A stretch of 64,000 bases of DNA from SHZI01 sp963802215. GTDB lineage: Bacteria > Pseudomonadota > Gammaproteobacteria > Steroidobacterales > GCA-2729495. Below, piece after piece: positions 54,221 through 62,513 of this stretch (position 1 is the first letter of the stretch; each line of letters begins with the position of its first letter). Below the pieces are notes generated by a model, which had not been told where the DNA came from, made no database searches, and worked only from the letters and a program-made list of their open reading frames with translations. The stretch covers positions 1,922,001-1,986,000 of the forward strand of contig CAWDHQ010000001.1 in NCBI GenBank assembly GCA_963802215.1, written 5' to 3'. Both the position numbers and the translations under genes were made by a program.

Positions 54221-54630
54221 GCGGCAGCCGCGTTGCGGATCGCGCCGAGCATTGCATGCAGGCCGTTGCTGCGGGTGGGACTCAGGTGCTGGTCGAGGCC
54301 GATGGCCGTGATGAACCCGGGTGGCGTGGCCAGAATCTCCCGCGCGGGCCGGCCGCTGTAGATGCGCATCAGGATGGCGATGAGGCCGGAAACGATTGCG
54401 GAATCGCTGATGGCCTGGAACTCGAGCCGGTCGCCGACGGATTTCGTGACCAGCCACACCTGGGACTGGCAGCCCTTGATCTTGCGCTCCTCGATCTTTT
54501 CAGCTTCGGGAAACGGCGGCAGCTGCCGGCCCAGGTCGATGATGTACTGGTAGCGGTCGACCCAGTTGTCGAACAGGGCGAATTCCTCGACCAGCTCGCG
54601 CTCGGCATCCGCAATGGACGACCCGGCCAT
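54205..54630 (-). CDS. sufE: Cysteine desulfuration protein SufE
   Basis: A 141-residue sulfur acceptor that takes persulfide from a cysteine desulfurase for Fe-S cluster assembly. The active Cys is C54 in RKIKGCQSQVWL. SGLIAILMRIYSG follows as in the family. No sufS, sufBCD or csdA gene is nearby, so it works with a desulfurase encoded elsewhere. It follows cysS by 2 bp. Confidence 0.93.
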   Translation of the reverse strand: MAGSSIADAERELVEEFALFDNWVDRYQYIIDLGRQLPPFPEAEKIEERKIKGCQSQVWLVTKSVGDRLEFQAISDSAIVSGLIAILMRIYSGRPAREILATPPGFITAIGLDQHLSPTRSNGLHAMLGAIRNAAAACAGG

Positions 54631-54632
54631 CG

Positions 54633-56012
54633 TCAGTTACCGGCGCGCCGCCAGCGCGTGCCCTCCGGCCCGTCGAGAATGACGATACGGTTGGCCACGA
54701 GCTCGTCCCGGATGCGATCCGCGGTTGCGAAATCCTTGCTCTTGCGGGCCGCCAGGCGCTGGGCGAGCAGGTCCTCCACCGCCTCGGCCGTCAGGCCGCC
54801 ATGGCCCCCGGCCCCCCGCAGCCAGGCCTCGGGATCCTCGCCCAGAAGGCCGAGAAGGCGGCCGCCGGCCCGCAGGCGCGCCGCCAGTTGCTGGCGCTCG
54901 GCAGCGGATTCCGACCGGTTGATGGTGCGTGCCAGGTCGAAGAGCACGGCGAGCGCCTTCGGCGTGTTGAGGTCATCGTCCAGCGCGGCGGTGAACCCCG
55001 GATCTGCCACCTCACTCTCGCCCGTCGGGGCTGGCAGGTCGCGCAGCGCGCCGTAGAGGCGGTCGAGCTTGCGCCGGGCCTCGGGCAGCACGTCGCTCGT
55101 CCAGTCGAGGGGCTGCCGGTAGTGAGCCGACAGCAGCGCCAGACGGATCGCCTCGCCGGGCGCCTCCTTCAGGAGATTCCGCACGAGCAGCACGTTGCCG
55201 AGCGACTTGGACATCTTGGTGTGGTCCACGTTGACGAAGCCGTTGTGCAGCCAGTAGCGCACGAACAGCTGGCCGCCGTGGGCGCAGGTGCTCTGGGCCA
55301 CCTCGTTCTCGTGGTGCGGAAAGATCAGGTCGTTGCCGCCGCCGTGGATGTCGATGGTCGGGCCGAGGTGCTGCGCGATCATCGCGGAGCACTCGATGTG
55401 CCAGCCTGGCCGGCCCCTGCCCCAGGGGCTGTCCCAGCCTGGCAGGTCGGGCGGGGACGGCTTCCACAGCACGAAGTCGCCGGCGTCCTCCTTGTACGGG
55501 GCCACCTCGACGCGGGCACCCGCCAGCAGGTCCCGCCGGTCACGGCCCGACAGGGCGCCATAGTCCTCGTAGGAGCGCACCCGGAACAGCACGTGCCCTT
55601 CCGCGGCGTAGGCGTGCCCGCCCTCGATGAGCTGCCCGATCATCGCGATGATTCCGGGCAGATGTTCCGTGGCATGGGGCGCCAGGTCCGGCGGCTGCAC
55701 GCCGAGAGCCGCCATGTCCTCCAGGTACACCGCCTCGAAGCGGTCCGTGATCTCGCCGATGGGCACGCCCTGCTCCGCCGCGGCCTTGTTGATCTTGTCG
55801 TCGATGTCCGTGATATTCCGGGCGTAAGTCAGCCTGTAGCGGGTGCGCAGCAGGCGGGCCAGGACGTCGAAGACCACCGCCGGCCGGGCATTCCCGATGT
55901 GGGGGAAGCTGTAGACCGTCGGCCCGCAGACATACATGGTGACCTCGCCCTCCCGGAGGGGCACAAAGGCTTCCTTCTGGCGGGTGCGGGTGTTGTGGAG
56001 CGTCAGGGACAT
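54633..56012 (-). CDS. cysS: Cysteinyl-tRNA synthetase
   Basis: A 459-residue class I synthetase. The zinc Cys is C29 in MYVCGPTVY, followed by HIGN at 38-41, then WHIECSAM, IFPHHENE and the KMSKSLGN loop. Its promoter shares its -10 region with that of the divergent hisI. sufE and yidD follow almost without gaps. Confidence 0.96.
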   Translation of the reverse strand: MSLTLHNTRTRQKEAFVPLREGEVTMYVCGPTVYSFPHIGNARPAVVFDVLARLLRTRYRLTYARNITDIDDKINKAAAEQGVPIGEITDRFEAVYLEDMAALGVQPPDLAPHATEHLPGIIAMIGQLIEGGHAYAAEGHVLFRVRSYEDYGALSGRDRRDLLAGARVEVAPYKEDAGDFVLWKPSPPDLPGWDSPWGRGRPGWHIECSAMIAQHLGPTIDIHGGGNDLIFPHHENEVAQSTCAHGGQLFVRYWLHNGFVNVDHTKMSKSLGNVLLVRNLLKEAPGEAIRLALLSAHYRQPLDWTSDVLPEARRKLDRLYGALRDLPAPTGESEVADPGFTAALDDDLNTPKALAVLFDLARTINRSESAAERQQLAARLRAGGRLLGLLGEDPEAWLRGAGGHGGLTAEAVEDLLAQRLAARKSKDFATADRIRDELVANRIVILDGPEGTRWRRAGN

Positions 56013-56038
56013 AGGTGAGCGGAGGAAAAGCGGGCGGC

Positions 56039-56045
56039 TATAATA
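56039..56045. promoter_or_regulatory. Shared -10 element of divergent hisI and cysS promoters
   Basis: TATAATA reads as TATAAT toward hisI (56039-56044) and as TATTAT toward cysS (56045-56040). The hisI ATG is 9 bp beyond the box, leaving no room for a ribosome site. No convincing -35 box is seen on either side. Confidence 0.55.
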
Positions 56046-56053
56046 CAGCCCGC

Positions 56054-56542
56054 ATGGACCCCAACCGCATTTTCGCGCAGCGCCGCACTATCGAACAGGT
56101 GGAAGAAGGCCATGAACTGGCCCCCAAGTTCGACTCCCAGGGGCTGATTGCGGCAGTCACCACGGACTTCAGCAGCGGCGAACTGCTGATGGTGGGCTAC
56201 ATGAACGCCGAAGCCCTCAGCCGCACCATCGAGACTGGCGAGGCCCACTATTTCAGCCGCAGCCGCCAGGCCCTCTGGCACAAGGGCGCGACGAGCGGCC
56301 TCGTGCAGACGGTGCGGGAACTGCTGATCGACGACGACCAGGACTGCGTCTGGCTGCGGGTGGACATCACCGGCGGTGCCAGCTGCCATGTGGGCTACCG
56401 CAGCTGCTTCTACCGCCAGGTGCCAGTAGGCCCCGCGGCAAGGGAAGCGGACGCCCCGTTGCCGCTGACCTTCACCGAGACCGAAAAGGTCTTCGACCCC
56501 GAGATCGTCTACCAGGGCCAGCCGAACCCCACGAAGCTGTAG
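56054..56542 (+). CDS. hisI: Phosphoribosyl-AMP cyclohydrolase
   Basis: Opens the adenine ring of PR-AMP in step three of histidine synthesis. The 162-residue single-domain form lacks the HisE part. MVGYMNAEALSRTIETGEAHYFSRSRQALWHKGATSG and DDDQDCVWLRVD...GASCHVGYRSCFYR supply the Mg and Zn ligands. It is the only gene between 41 and 63 kb on the plus strand. No other his gene is nearby. Its TAG stop lies in a REP unit (AAG CTG TAG). Confidence 0.95.
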   Translation: MDPNRIFAQRRTIEQVEEGHELAPKFDSQGLIAAVTTDFSSGELLMVGYMNAEALSRTIETGEAHYFSRSRQALWHKGATSGLVQTVRELLIDDDQDCVWLRVDITGGASCHVGYRSCFYRQVPVGPAAREADAPLPLTFTETEKVFDPEIVYQGQPNPTKL

Positions 56543-56595
56543 GAGCGCCGACCGGCGCGACCAGGGATCCGTTCGCGCCGGTCGGCGCTCCTACA
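56538..56595. repeat. Pair of inverted REP units (GTAG type) between hisI and a MAPEG gene
   Basis: Arms 56538-56560 and 56573-56595 are perfect 23-bp inverted repeats. The units are 56539-56562 (plus) and 56571-56594 (minus), each 24 nt and headed GTAGGAGCGCCGACC. The plus unit supplies the TAG stop of hisI (56540-56542), and the minus unit supplies the TAG of the MAPEG gene (56591-56593). The dimer forms one long hairpin between convergent genes. Confidence 0.9.
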
Positions 56596-56974
56596 CCAGG
56601 CTCAGGATGGCACCGACGAGTGCCCCCACGGCCAGGATCACGTTGGGCAGGAACGACAGGCCGAACCCAGCCCCGCGCTTCTTCGGATCTGCCACGTAGC
56701 CCGACAGGTACAAGGCCCGGCCGATCACGAAAAGCACGCCCAGCCCGGCGGCCCACAAGGTGCTCACGTAGTAGCCGAAGAGCCACACCGACGGCACGAA
56801 CACGATGAGCTGCTCGAGCGTGTTCTGCTGCACGCGGAAGTAGCGCTCGAAGACCGGGTGGCCGGTCGTCGCCGGTGCCGGCAGATCGCAGCGGACCCGG
56901 GCACGCGCGACAAGAAGACCAAATATCAGGTACTCGATGAGCGCGAGTGCGATCACTGCGGCGACGAGAGCCAT
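56591..56974 (-). CDS. MAPEG-family membrane protein
   Basis: A 127-residue protein with four membrane helices, of the MAPEG superfamily (eicosanoid and glutathione metabolism). The signature FRVQQNTLEQLIVF near residue 46 and ALYLSGYVADPKKRG are clear. Bacterial members may act as glutathione transferases or peroxidases; the substrate is unknown. It has a GGAGAAG ribosome site. Its stop comes from a REP unit. Confidence 0.9.
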   Translation of the reverse strand: MALVAAVIALALIEYLIFGLLVARARVRCDLPAPATTGHPVFERYFRVQQNTLEQLIVFVPSVWLFGYYVSTLWAAGLGVLFVIGRALYLSGYVADPKKRGAGFGLSFLPNVILAVGALVGAILSLV

Positions 56975-57012
56975 GCACTTCTCCAGGAGGAACCCCGGTT
57001 CAGCCTAGCCGT

Positions 57013-57732
57013 TCACCGCCGGCCAGACCAGCGGTCGGCGGGCAGCACGTCGCCCAGGCGGCGTGCCTGGCGCTGGATCCACGCCTGGCGACGAGTGGTG
57101 TAGCGCGACGGGTTGCGCACCTTGAACAGTTTCGGATTGGGCAGCACGGCGGCCAGCAAGGCAGCCTCCGGCTCATTCAGCGCAGCCGCGGGCTTGCGGA
57201 AGTACTGCCGGGCGGCAGCCTCGACGCCGAAGACGTCAGGACCGAACTGCGCGATGTTGAGATACACCTCGAGAATGCGCTCCTTGGGCCAGAGGATCTC
57301 CACCCACACCGTGAACCAGGCCTCGAGACCCTTGCGGAACCAGCTGCGCGCGGGCCAGAGCCACAGGTTCTTCGCCACCTGCTGGCTGATGGTGGATGCC
57401 CCGCGCACCTGCCTGCCCTTGCCGTTGCGCTTCCACACCTTGCGGATGGATTCCACGTCGAAGCCCGAGTGACTGAAGAACTTCTGGTCCTCGGCGGCGA
57501 GGACGGCCAGCGCCGCCCTGCGGCTGATCTTGTCGCGGGCCACCCAGTCGTAGTGCACGTCGGCCGCGATGCTCCGCTGCCCGAACCAGTTCAGCAGCAT
57601 GAAGCTCGAGGTGACTGGAGGCAGCCAGCGGAGCGGCAGCACGAGCAACACGGTCAGCCCCACGAAAGCCGCCGACGAAACCAGGAGTGCGCGCAGGAGA
57701 TTGCGCGAGGCTGGGCGGCGAGACGTGGCCAC
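57013..57732 (-). CDS. mtgA: Monofunctional biosynthetic peptidoglycan transglycosylase
   Basis: A 239-residue GT51 glycosyltransferase polymerising lipid II, with one N-terminal helix (ALLVSSAAFVGLTVLLVLPL). Motifs are LAAEDQKFFSHSGFD with the catalytic Glu, RGASTISQQVAKNLWLWPARSWFRKGLEA, ILEVYLNIAQFGPDVFGVEAAA and EAALLAAVLPNP. The start is read as GTG 57732, giving the standard length; an upstream ATG at 57867 would run back into lptE. It follows lptE by 19 bp. Confidence 0.93.
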   Translation of the reverse strand: MATSRRPASRNLLRALLVSSAAFVGLTVLLVLPLRWLPPVTSSFMLLNWFGQRSIAADVHYDWVARDKISRRAALAVLAAEDQKFFSHSGFDVESIRKVWKRNGKGRQVRGASTISQQVAKNLWLWPARSWFRKGLEAWFTVWVEILWPKERILEVYLNIAQFGPDVFGVEAAARQYFRKPAAALNEPEAALLAAVLPNPKLFKVRNPSRYTTRRQAWIQRQARRLGDVLPADRWSGRR

Positions 57733-57751
57733 GGCCGTTTTAAAGCAGGAC

Positions 57752-58261
57752 TCAGCGCACCGCCGTGAGCCGGCGGGTGACGAGACCCACCAGGTCGCTG
57801 GCGATGGCCTGGCGGATGATTTCCTCCTCGCCCGCCTTCCCGAGTACCGCGGTCTCGTCGAAGGCAAAGTTGCGGGTCAGGGCGAGCTGTTCCAGGGGCA
57901 CGGCTTCGACGCCGTCCACGTCCACGGAGAATCGCACCCGGTAGAACACCTCGTACTCCGCGGGCACGTTGCGGGCAGTCACTGACAGCAGGCGGCGGCC
58001 AGTGTCATCCGTGAGGATCTTGATGACGGTGCGGGCCTTCGAGGGATCGTCCGTCAGCGTGGCGTTACTACGGCGCAGCACGGTCACCAGTTCCCTGTAG
58101 AAGGGGCTGTACCGGTCAGCCGCCTTGATATGGATGACTGCCATCTGCGGTGGCAACTCGGGCGTTCCGCGGAACTGGAAGCCGCAACCGGCCGCCACCA
58201 GCAGGGGAACCAGCACGAGTACTGCCGCCAGCCAGCGTGGGGCCCGGTCAGACGACCACAT
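57752..58261 (-). CDS. lptE: LPS-assembly lipoprotein LptE
   Basis: A 169-residue outer-membrane lipoprotein that plugs LptD and helps insert LPS. The signal ends in LLVAAGCGFQFRG, the LptE-type lipobox. LLSVTARNVPAEYEVFYRVRFSVD and the C-terminal EEEIIRQAIASDLVGLVTRRL match. It overlaps leuS by 14 bp, the conserved leuS-lptE linkage. Confidence 0.92.
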   Translation of the reverse strand: MWSSDRAPRWLAAVLVLVPLLVAAGCGFQFRGTPELPPQMAVIHIKAADRYSPFYRELVTVLRRSNATLTDDPSKARTVIKILTDDTGRRLLSVTARNVPAEYEVFYRVRFSVDVDGVEAVPLEQLALTRNFAFDETAVLGKAGEEEIIRQAIASDLVGLVTRRLTAVR

Positions 58262-60878
58262 TCACGAGCTTTCCGGGCACGACGATGACCTTGCGCACCG
58301 GCTTCCCGGCCACGAATCGCTGGACGTTCTCGTCCGCCAGGGCGGCGGTGCGCACGTCCGACTCGGTTGCTGCAGCCGCCACGGTGACCCGGCCCCGAAC
58401 CTTCCCGTTCACCTGCACGACGATCTCGCGGGTGTCGGCCACGAGTGCGGAGGGATCCGGCTGGGGCCAGGGCTGGTCGATGATTGCGCCGTCGTGGCCG
58501 AGGACGTTCCAGAGCCGGTGGCAGATGTGGGGCACGATCGGCGACAGCATGAGCACTGTGAGGTCGAGCGCCTCCTGGACGACGGCGCGGTCGGCCGGCG
58601 TCGCGGTCCCTGCCCGGTTCAGCGCATTCAACAGCTCCATCACGGCGGCGATGGCCGTGTTGAACGTGCGGCGACGGCCGATGTCGTCAGACACCTTCGC
58701 CAGCGTCTGGTGCACCTGCCGTCGCAGTGCCTTGCGGGCCTCGTTCAGTTCCGCCGCAACCACCGGCCCGGCAGGCCCGCCGGCAACATGGGCGTGGACT
58801 GCCCGCCAGATGCGCTTCAGGAAGCGGGACGCGCCCTGCACGCCTTCATCCGACCACTCGAGCGTCTGCTCGGGCGGCGCGGTAAACATGGTGAAGAGCC
58901 GGGCCGTGTCGGCGCCGAGAGTGTCTACCAGCATCTGCGGGTCCACCCCGTTGTTCTTCGACTTGGACATGGTGCCCATGCCGCCGGACTCCACCGGTTG
59001 GCCGTCGGCCAGCAGGATGGCGGTGCGGCCACGATTGCCGTCGTCCCGCTCCTCGACCTCGGTTGGATTGAAATAGGCGATGCGACCCGCTTCCGTCTTC
59101 CGGAAGTAGATGCCGTTCAGGACCATGCCCTGGGTCAGCAGCTTCGCGAAAGGCTCGTCGAGCGCCACCAGGCCCAGGTCGCGCATCACCCGCGTCCAGA
59201 ACCGGGAGTACAGGAGGTGCAGGATCGCATGCTCGATGCCGCCGATGTACTGGTCGACGGGCAGCCAGTACCTCACCCGCTCGTCCACCATGGCCGTGGA
59301 ACTGTCGGTGCAGGCGTAGCGCAGGAAGTACCAGGACGAGTCCACGAAGGTGTCCATGGTGTCCGTCTCGCGCCGGGCCGGCTTGCCGCACCGCGGGCAC
59401 GTGCAGGCCAGGAAATCCTCCCGCTTGCGCAGCGGATTGCCGCTGCCGTCGGGGACGCAGTCCTCCGGCAGGACGACAGGCAGCTGGTCGTCCGGCACCG
59501 GCACGGCACCGCAGGCGGCGCAGTGGATGATCGGGATCGGCGTGCCCCAGTACCGCTGCCGGGAAATGCCCCAGTCCCGGAGGCGGAACTGGACGCGCTT
59601 GCGCCCCAGCCCCTTCTTCTCCAGGGCTGCCGCGATCGCGTCCACCGCCCGCTGGAAATCCAGGCCGTCGAAAATACCCGAGTTCACCGTGATGCCTTGC
59701 TCGGCGTAGGCGGGCTGCCAGGGAGGCAGCGTGTCAGAGTAGGCGCCAGACGCGGAACGGATGACACAGCGGATCGGCAGCCCGTACTTCGACGCGAACT
59801 CGAAGTCGCGTTCGTCGTGGGCTGGCACGGCCATCACGGCACCCTCGCCGTAGCCCATGAGCACGTAGTTGGCGACCCACACCTCGAGGCGGGCGCCGGA
59901 CAAGGGGTGGATCACGTGGAGTCCGGTCGGCATCCCGCGCTTCTCCGCGGTGGCCACGTCGGCCTCCATCACGCTGCCCTGCTTGCACTCCTCGACGAAT
60001 GCCGCCAGTTTCGTGTTCGACCGGGCGGCGGCCGCGGCCAGTGGATGCTCCGCGGCCACGGCGCAGTAGGTCGCGCCCATCAGCGTATCGGCCCGGGTAG
60101 TGAAGACCTTGAGCGCGCCATCAGCACCCATGGCGTCCCGGGTCGAGGCGTCGAAGGGAAAGGCGATCTCCACGCCTTCGCTGCGGCCGATCCAGTTGGC
60201 CTGCATGAGGCGCACGCGCTCGGGCCAGTCCTGCAGCGTATCGAGCGCCTCGAGCAACTCGTCGGCGTAAGCCGTGATCCGCATGTAGTACATGGGGATC
60301 TCGCGCTTCTCGACGACGGCGCCCGTGCGCCAGCCGCGGCCGTCGATCACCTGCTCGTTGGCGAGCACCGTCTGATCCAGCGGGTCCCAGTTGACTGTGC
60401 CAGTGGTCTGGTAGACCAGGCCCTTCTCCAGCAGGCGCAGGAACAGCCACTGGTTCCAGCGGTAGTACCCGGGCTGGCAGGTGGCCAGCTCCCGGCTCCA
60501 GTCGATGCCGAAGCCCAGGGACTGGAGCTGCCGGCGCATGTACGCGATGTTGTCCCAGGTCCAGGCCGCGGGCGCGACGCCCTTGGCCATGGCGGCGTTC
60601 TCGGCCGGAAGCCCGAAGGCGTCCCAACCCATGGGCTGGAGAACATTCCGGCCGAGCATACGCTGGTGACGGGCGATGACGTCGCCGATCGTGTAGTTGC
60701 GGACATGGCCCATGTGCAGGCGCCCGCTGGGGTAGGGGAACATGGACAGGCAGTAGAACTTCTCGCGGGACGCGTCTTCCCGGGCCCGGAAGCTGTCGTG
60801 GTCAGACCACCAGCTCTGGGCTTCGGCTTCGACGGCCTGAGGGTTGTACTCGGGAAGGGTCTGGGACTGATCGCTCAC
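58248..60878 (-). CDS. leuS: Leucyl-tRNA synthetase
   Basis: An 876-residue class I synthetase with an editing domain. The HIGH motif appears as PYPSGRLHMGHVRNY and KMSKS as MSKSKNNGVDP. The editing domain (about 225-415) and a zinc-type CTCPRCGKPA insertion are visible. It starts with GTG 60876-60878. The opposite strand has a 1067-codon open frame that is only a GC shadow. Confidence 0.97.
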   Translation of the reverse strand: MSDQSQTLPEYNPQAVEAEAQSWWSDHDSFRAREDASREKFYCLSMFPYPSGRLHMGHVRNYTIGDVIARHQRMLGRNVLQPMGWDAFGLPAENAAMAKGVAPAAWTWDNIAYMRRQLQSLGFGIDWSRELATCQPGYYRWNQWLFLRLLEKGLVYQTTGTVNWDPLDQTVLANEQVIDGRGWRTGAVVEKREIPMYYMRITAYADELLEALDTLQDWPERVRLMQANWIGRSEGVEIAFPFDASTRDAMGADGALKVFTTRADTLMGATYCAVAAEHPLAAAAARSNTKLAAFVEECKQGSVMEADVATAEKRGMPTGLHVIHPLSGARLEVWVANYVLMGYGEGAVMAVPAHDERDFEFASKYGLPIRCVIRSASGAYSDTLPPWQPAYAEQGITVNSGIFDGLDFQRAVDAIAAALEKKGLGRKRVQFRLRDWGISRQRYWGTPIPIIHCAACGAVPVPDDQLPVVLPEDCVPDGSGNPLRKREDFLACTCPRCGKPARRETDTMDTFVDSSWYFLRYACTDSSTAMVDERVRYWLPVDQYIGGIEHAILHLLYSRFWTRVMRDLGLVALDEPFAKLLTQGMVLNGIYFRKTEAGRIAYFNPTEVEERDDGNRGRTAILLADGQPVESGGMGTMSKSKNNGVDPQMLVDTLGADTARLFTMFTAPPEQTLEWSDEGVQGASRFLKRIWRAVHAHVAGGPAGPVVAAELNEARKALRRQVHQTLAKVSDDIGRRRTFNTAIAAVMELLNALNRAGTATPADRAVVQEALDLTVLMLSPIVPHICHRLWNVLGHDGAIIDQPWPQPDPSALVADTREIVVQVNGKVRGRVTVAAAATESDVRTAALADENVQRFVAGKPVRKVIVVPGKLVNVVV

Positions 60879-60943
60879 GACGGCAGCGGCTTCGGGCAGG
60901 TGAATGAAGGCCGCAAGGATACAACGGCAGGCAGGCTGCCGGG

Positions 60944-62452
60944 TCAGGCGGAACGGCGGGCCACCAGCTGCCTGACGGGAGCCGCCGCCACCAGCAGCAG
61001 CAGGACGCTCGTCGCCAGCACCGGCCAGTTGCCGAACCGGACCCAGGGCGTTGCGCCGGTCCGGGGCTGGACGGTTGCGGCGACGACGACCGCCTTGAAC
61101 TGCTCGCCCTGCGCCACGATCGCGCCGCGGGAATCGATCACGGCCGTGATGCCAGTGTTCGTACTGCGCAGCATGAACCGGCCCGACTCCAGGGCGCGAA
61201 ACCGGGCCATCTGCAGGTGCTGGTGCGGGGCGATGGAGTCGCCGAACCAGCCATCATTGCTGACATTCACGAGCAGGCCGGCTTCCGGCAGGAAGTCCCG
61301 GAGCTCGTCCCCGAAGGCATCCTCGTAGCAGATGCTCGGGGCCAGGGCAACGCCCCGGGCCAGCAACGAACGTTGGCCCTCGAGGCCTGGCGCAATGTCG
61401 GTGTAGGGCAGATTCATCAGCCGCAGCACGTTGCGGATGAGGTCCGGGACGGGGAAGTACTCGCCAAACGGCACCAGGTGGCGCTTGTGATAGACGCCCC
61501 TGCTCTCCCCGATCGTGAGCAGCGAGTTGCGGAACTCGCCAGTGCCAAAGTCGAAGGTGAGGATGCCGAGGATCAGCTCCTGGTTCCGGGCCTTCATGAG
61601 CTCGCCCAGCGACAGGAGGAAGTCCTCCTCCTCGTGGGCCAGCGCAGGAATGGCGGCCTCCGGCCAGATGATCAGGTCGGCCTCGTCGAGGTCGAGGGTC
61701 AATTCGAGGAACAGGGCCTTGGTGGTCTCCAGCTCTTCGAGGAGCCACTTCCGGTCCTGGGAAATGCCCCCCTGCACCAGCGCCACGTTCATGGGGTCCC
61801 CGGTGGGGGCGGTCCAGTCACGGCCCGTGAGCAGAGCGGTGCCCCCACCGATCACGGCGAGGACGGCGAGCGCAGCCAGCCGGGCCGGGTTCGGACCCGT
61901 GGCCACGAGGGTGAGCGCGCCAGCGCAGAGGACGACCACCAGTGACAATCCATGGACCCCTGCAAGCGGTGCCCAGGCGGCCAGCGGCCCGTCGATCTGG
62001 CCGTAACCGAGACTCAGCCAGGGGAAGCCGCTGAAGAGCCACCCGCGCACCCACTCCACGCCAACCCACGACGCGGGCAATACCGCCAGCAACTGCCAGA
62101 CAGGCTCCCGTTGCCCAACCGTTGCGGTGAGAAGGCCCCAGGCGGCCAGGTACACGGCCATGATCAGGATCAGGGCACCGCACAGTGCAACGGCAATGGG
62201 CGGGGCGACGCCCCCGAAATCGTGAATGCTGATATAGAGCCAGTAGGTGCCGGTCGAGAAGGTGCCGACCCCGAACCAGAAGCCCCGGAGGGCACGCTCC
62301 CTGCCGGACTCGCCCTCGATCAGCAGGAACAGCAGCGCCATCAGCAGTGGCGCGAGCCACCAGAATCCGAACGGGGCGAAGCTTAGCGGGAGCGCGGCGC
62401 CGGTGATCGCCGCCACGAAACGCCCGCGCGCTGTCAGCAGGCGACGGATCAA
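60944..62452 (-). CDS. lnt: Apolipoprotein N-acyltransferase
   Basis: Adds the third acyl chain to lipoproteins in the inner membrane. Several N-terminal membrane helices precede a periplasmic nitrilase domain with E265 (WPEAAIPAL), K323 (YHKRHLVPFGEY) and C375 (SICYEDAFG). Length is 502 residues from TTG 62452 (M-IRRLLTARGRF), close to the 512 of E. coli. GTG 62416 is an alternative, and longer starts run into corC. It lies 61 bp after corC, the conserved order. Confidence 0.93.
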   Translation of the reverse strand: MIRRLLTARGRFVAAITGAALPLSFAPFGFWWLAPLLMALLFLLIEGESGRERALRGFWFGVGTFSTGTYWLYISIHDFGGVAPPIAVALCGALILIMAVYLAAWGLLTATVGQREPVWQLLAVLPASWVGVEWVRGWLFSGFPWLSLGYGQIDGPLAAWAPLAGVHGLSLVVVLCAGALTLVATGPNPARLAALAVLAVIGGGTALLTGRDWTAPTGDPMNVALVQGGISQDRKWLLEELETTKALFLELTLDLDEADLIIWPEAAIPALAHEEEDFLLSLGELMKARNQELILGILTFDFGTGEFRNSLLTIGESRGVYHKRHLVPFGEYFPVPDLIRNVLRLMNLPYTDIAPGLEGQRSLLARGVALAPSICYEDAFGDELRDFLPEAGLLVNVSNDGWFGDSIAPHQHLQMARFRALESGRFMLRSTNTGITAVIDSRGAIVAQGEQFKAVVVAATVQPRTGATPWVRFGNWPVLATSVLLLLVAAAPVRQLVARRSA

Positions 62453-62513
62453 GTCCCGGGCTACCGGACGACGCAGGTCGGCGTGCGGCGAACGGACGGC
62501 ATGCCGTCCCGGA

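Noticed and set aside
58125..61328. 1067-codon open frame on the plus strand antisense to leuS
   Set aside because: It is the mirror of leuS codon structure in GC-rich DNA. The translation is rich in His, Arg, Gly and Gln without any domain pattern, while leuS on the other strand has all synthetase motifs.
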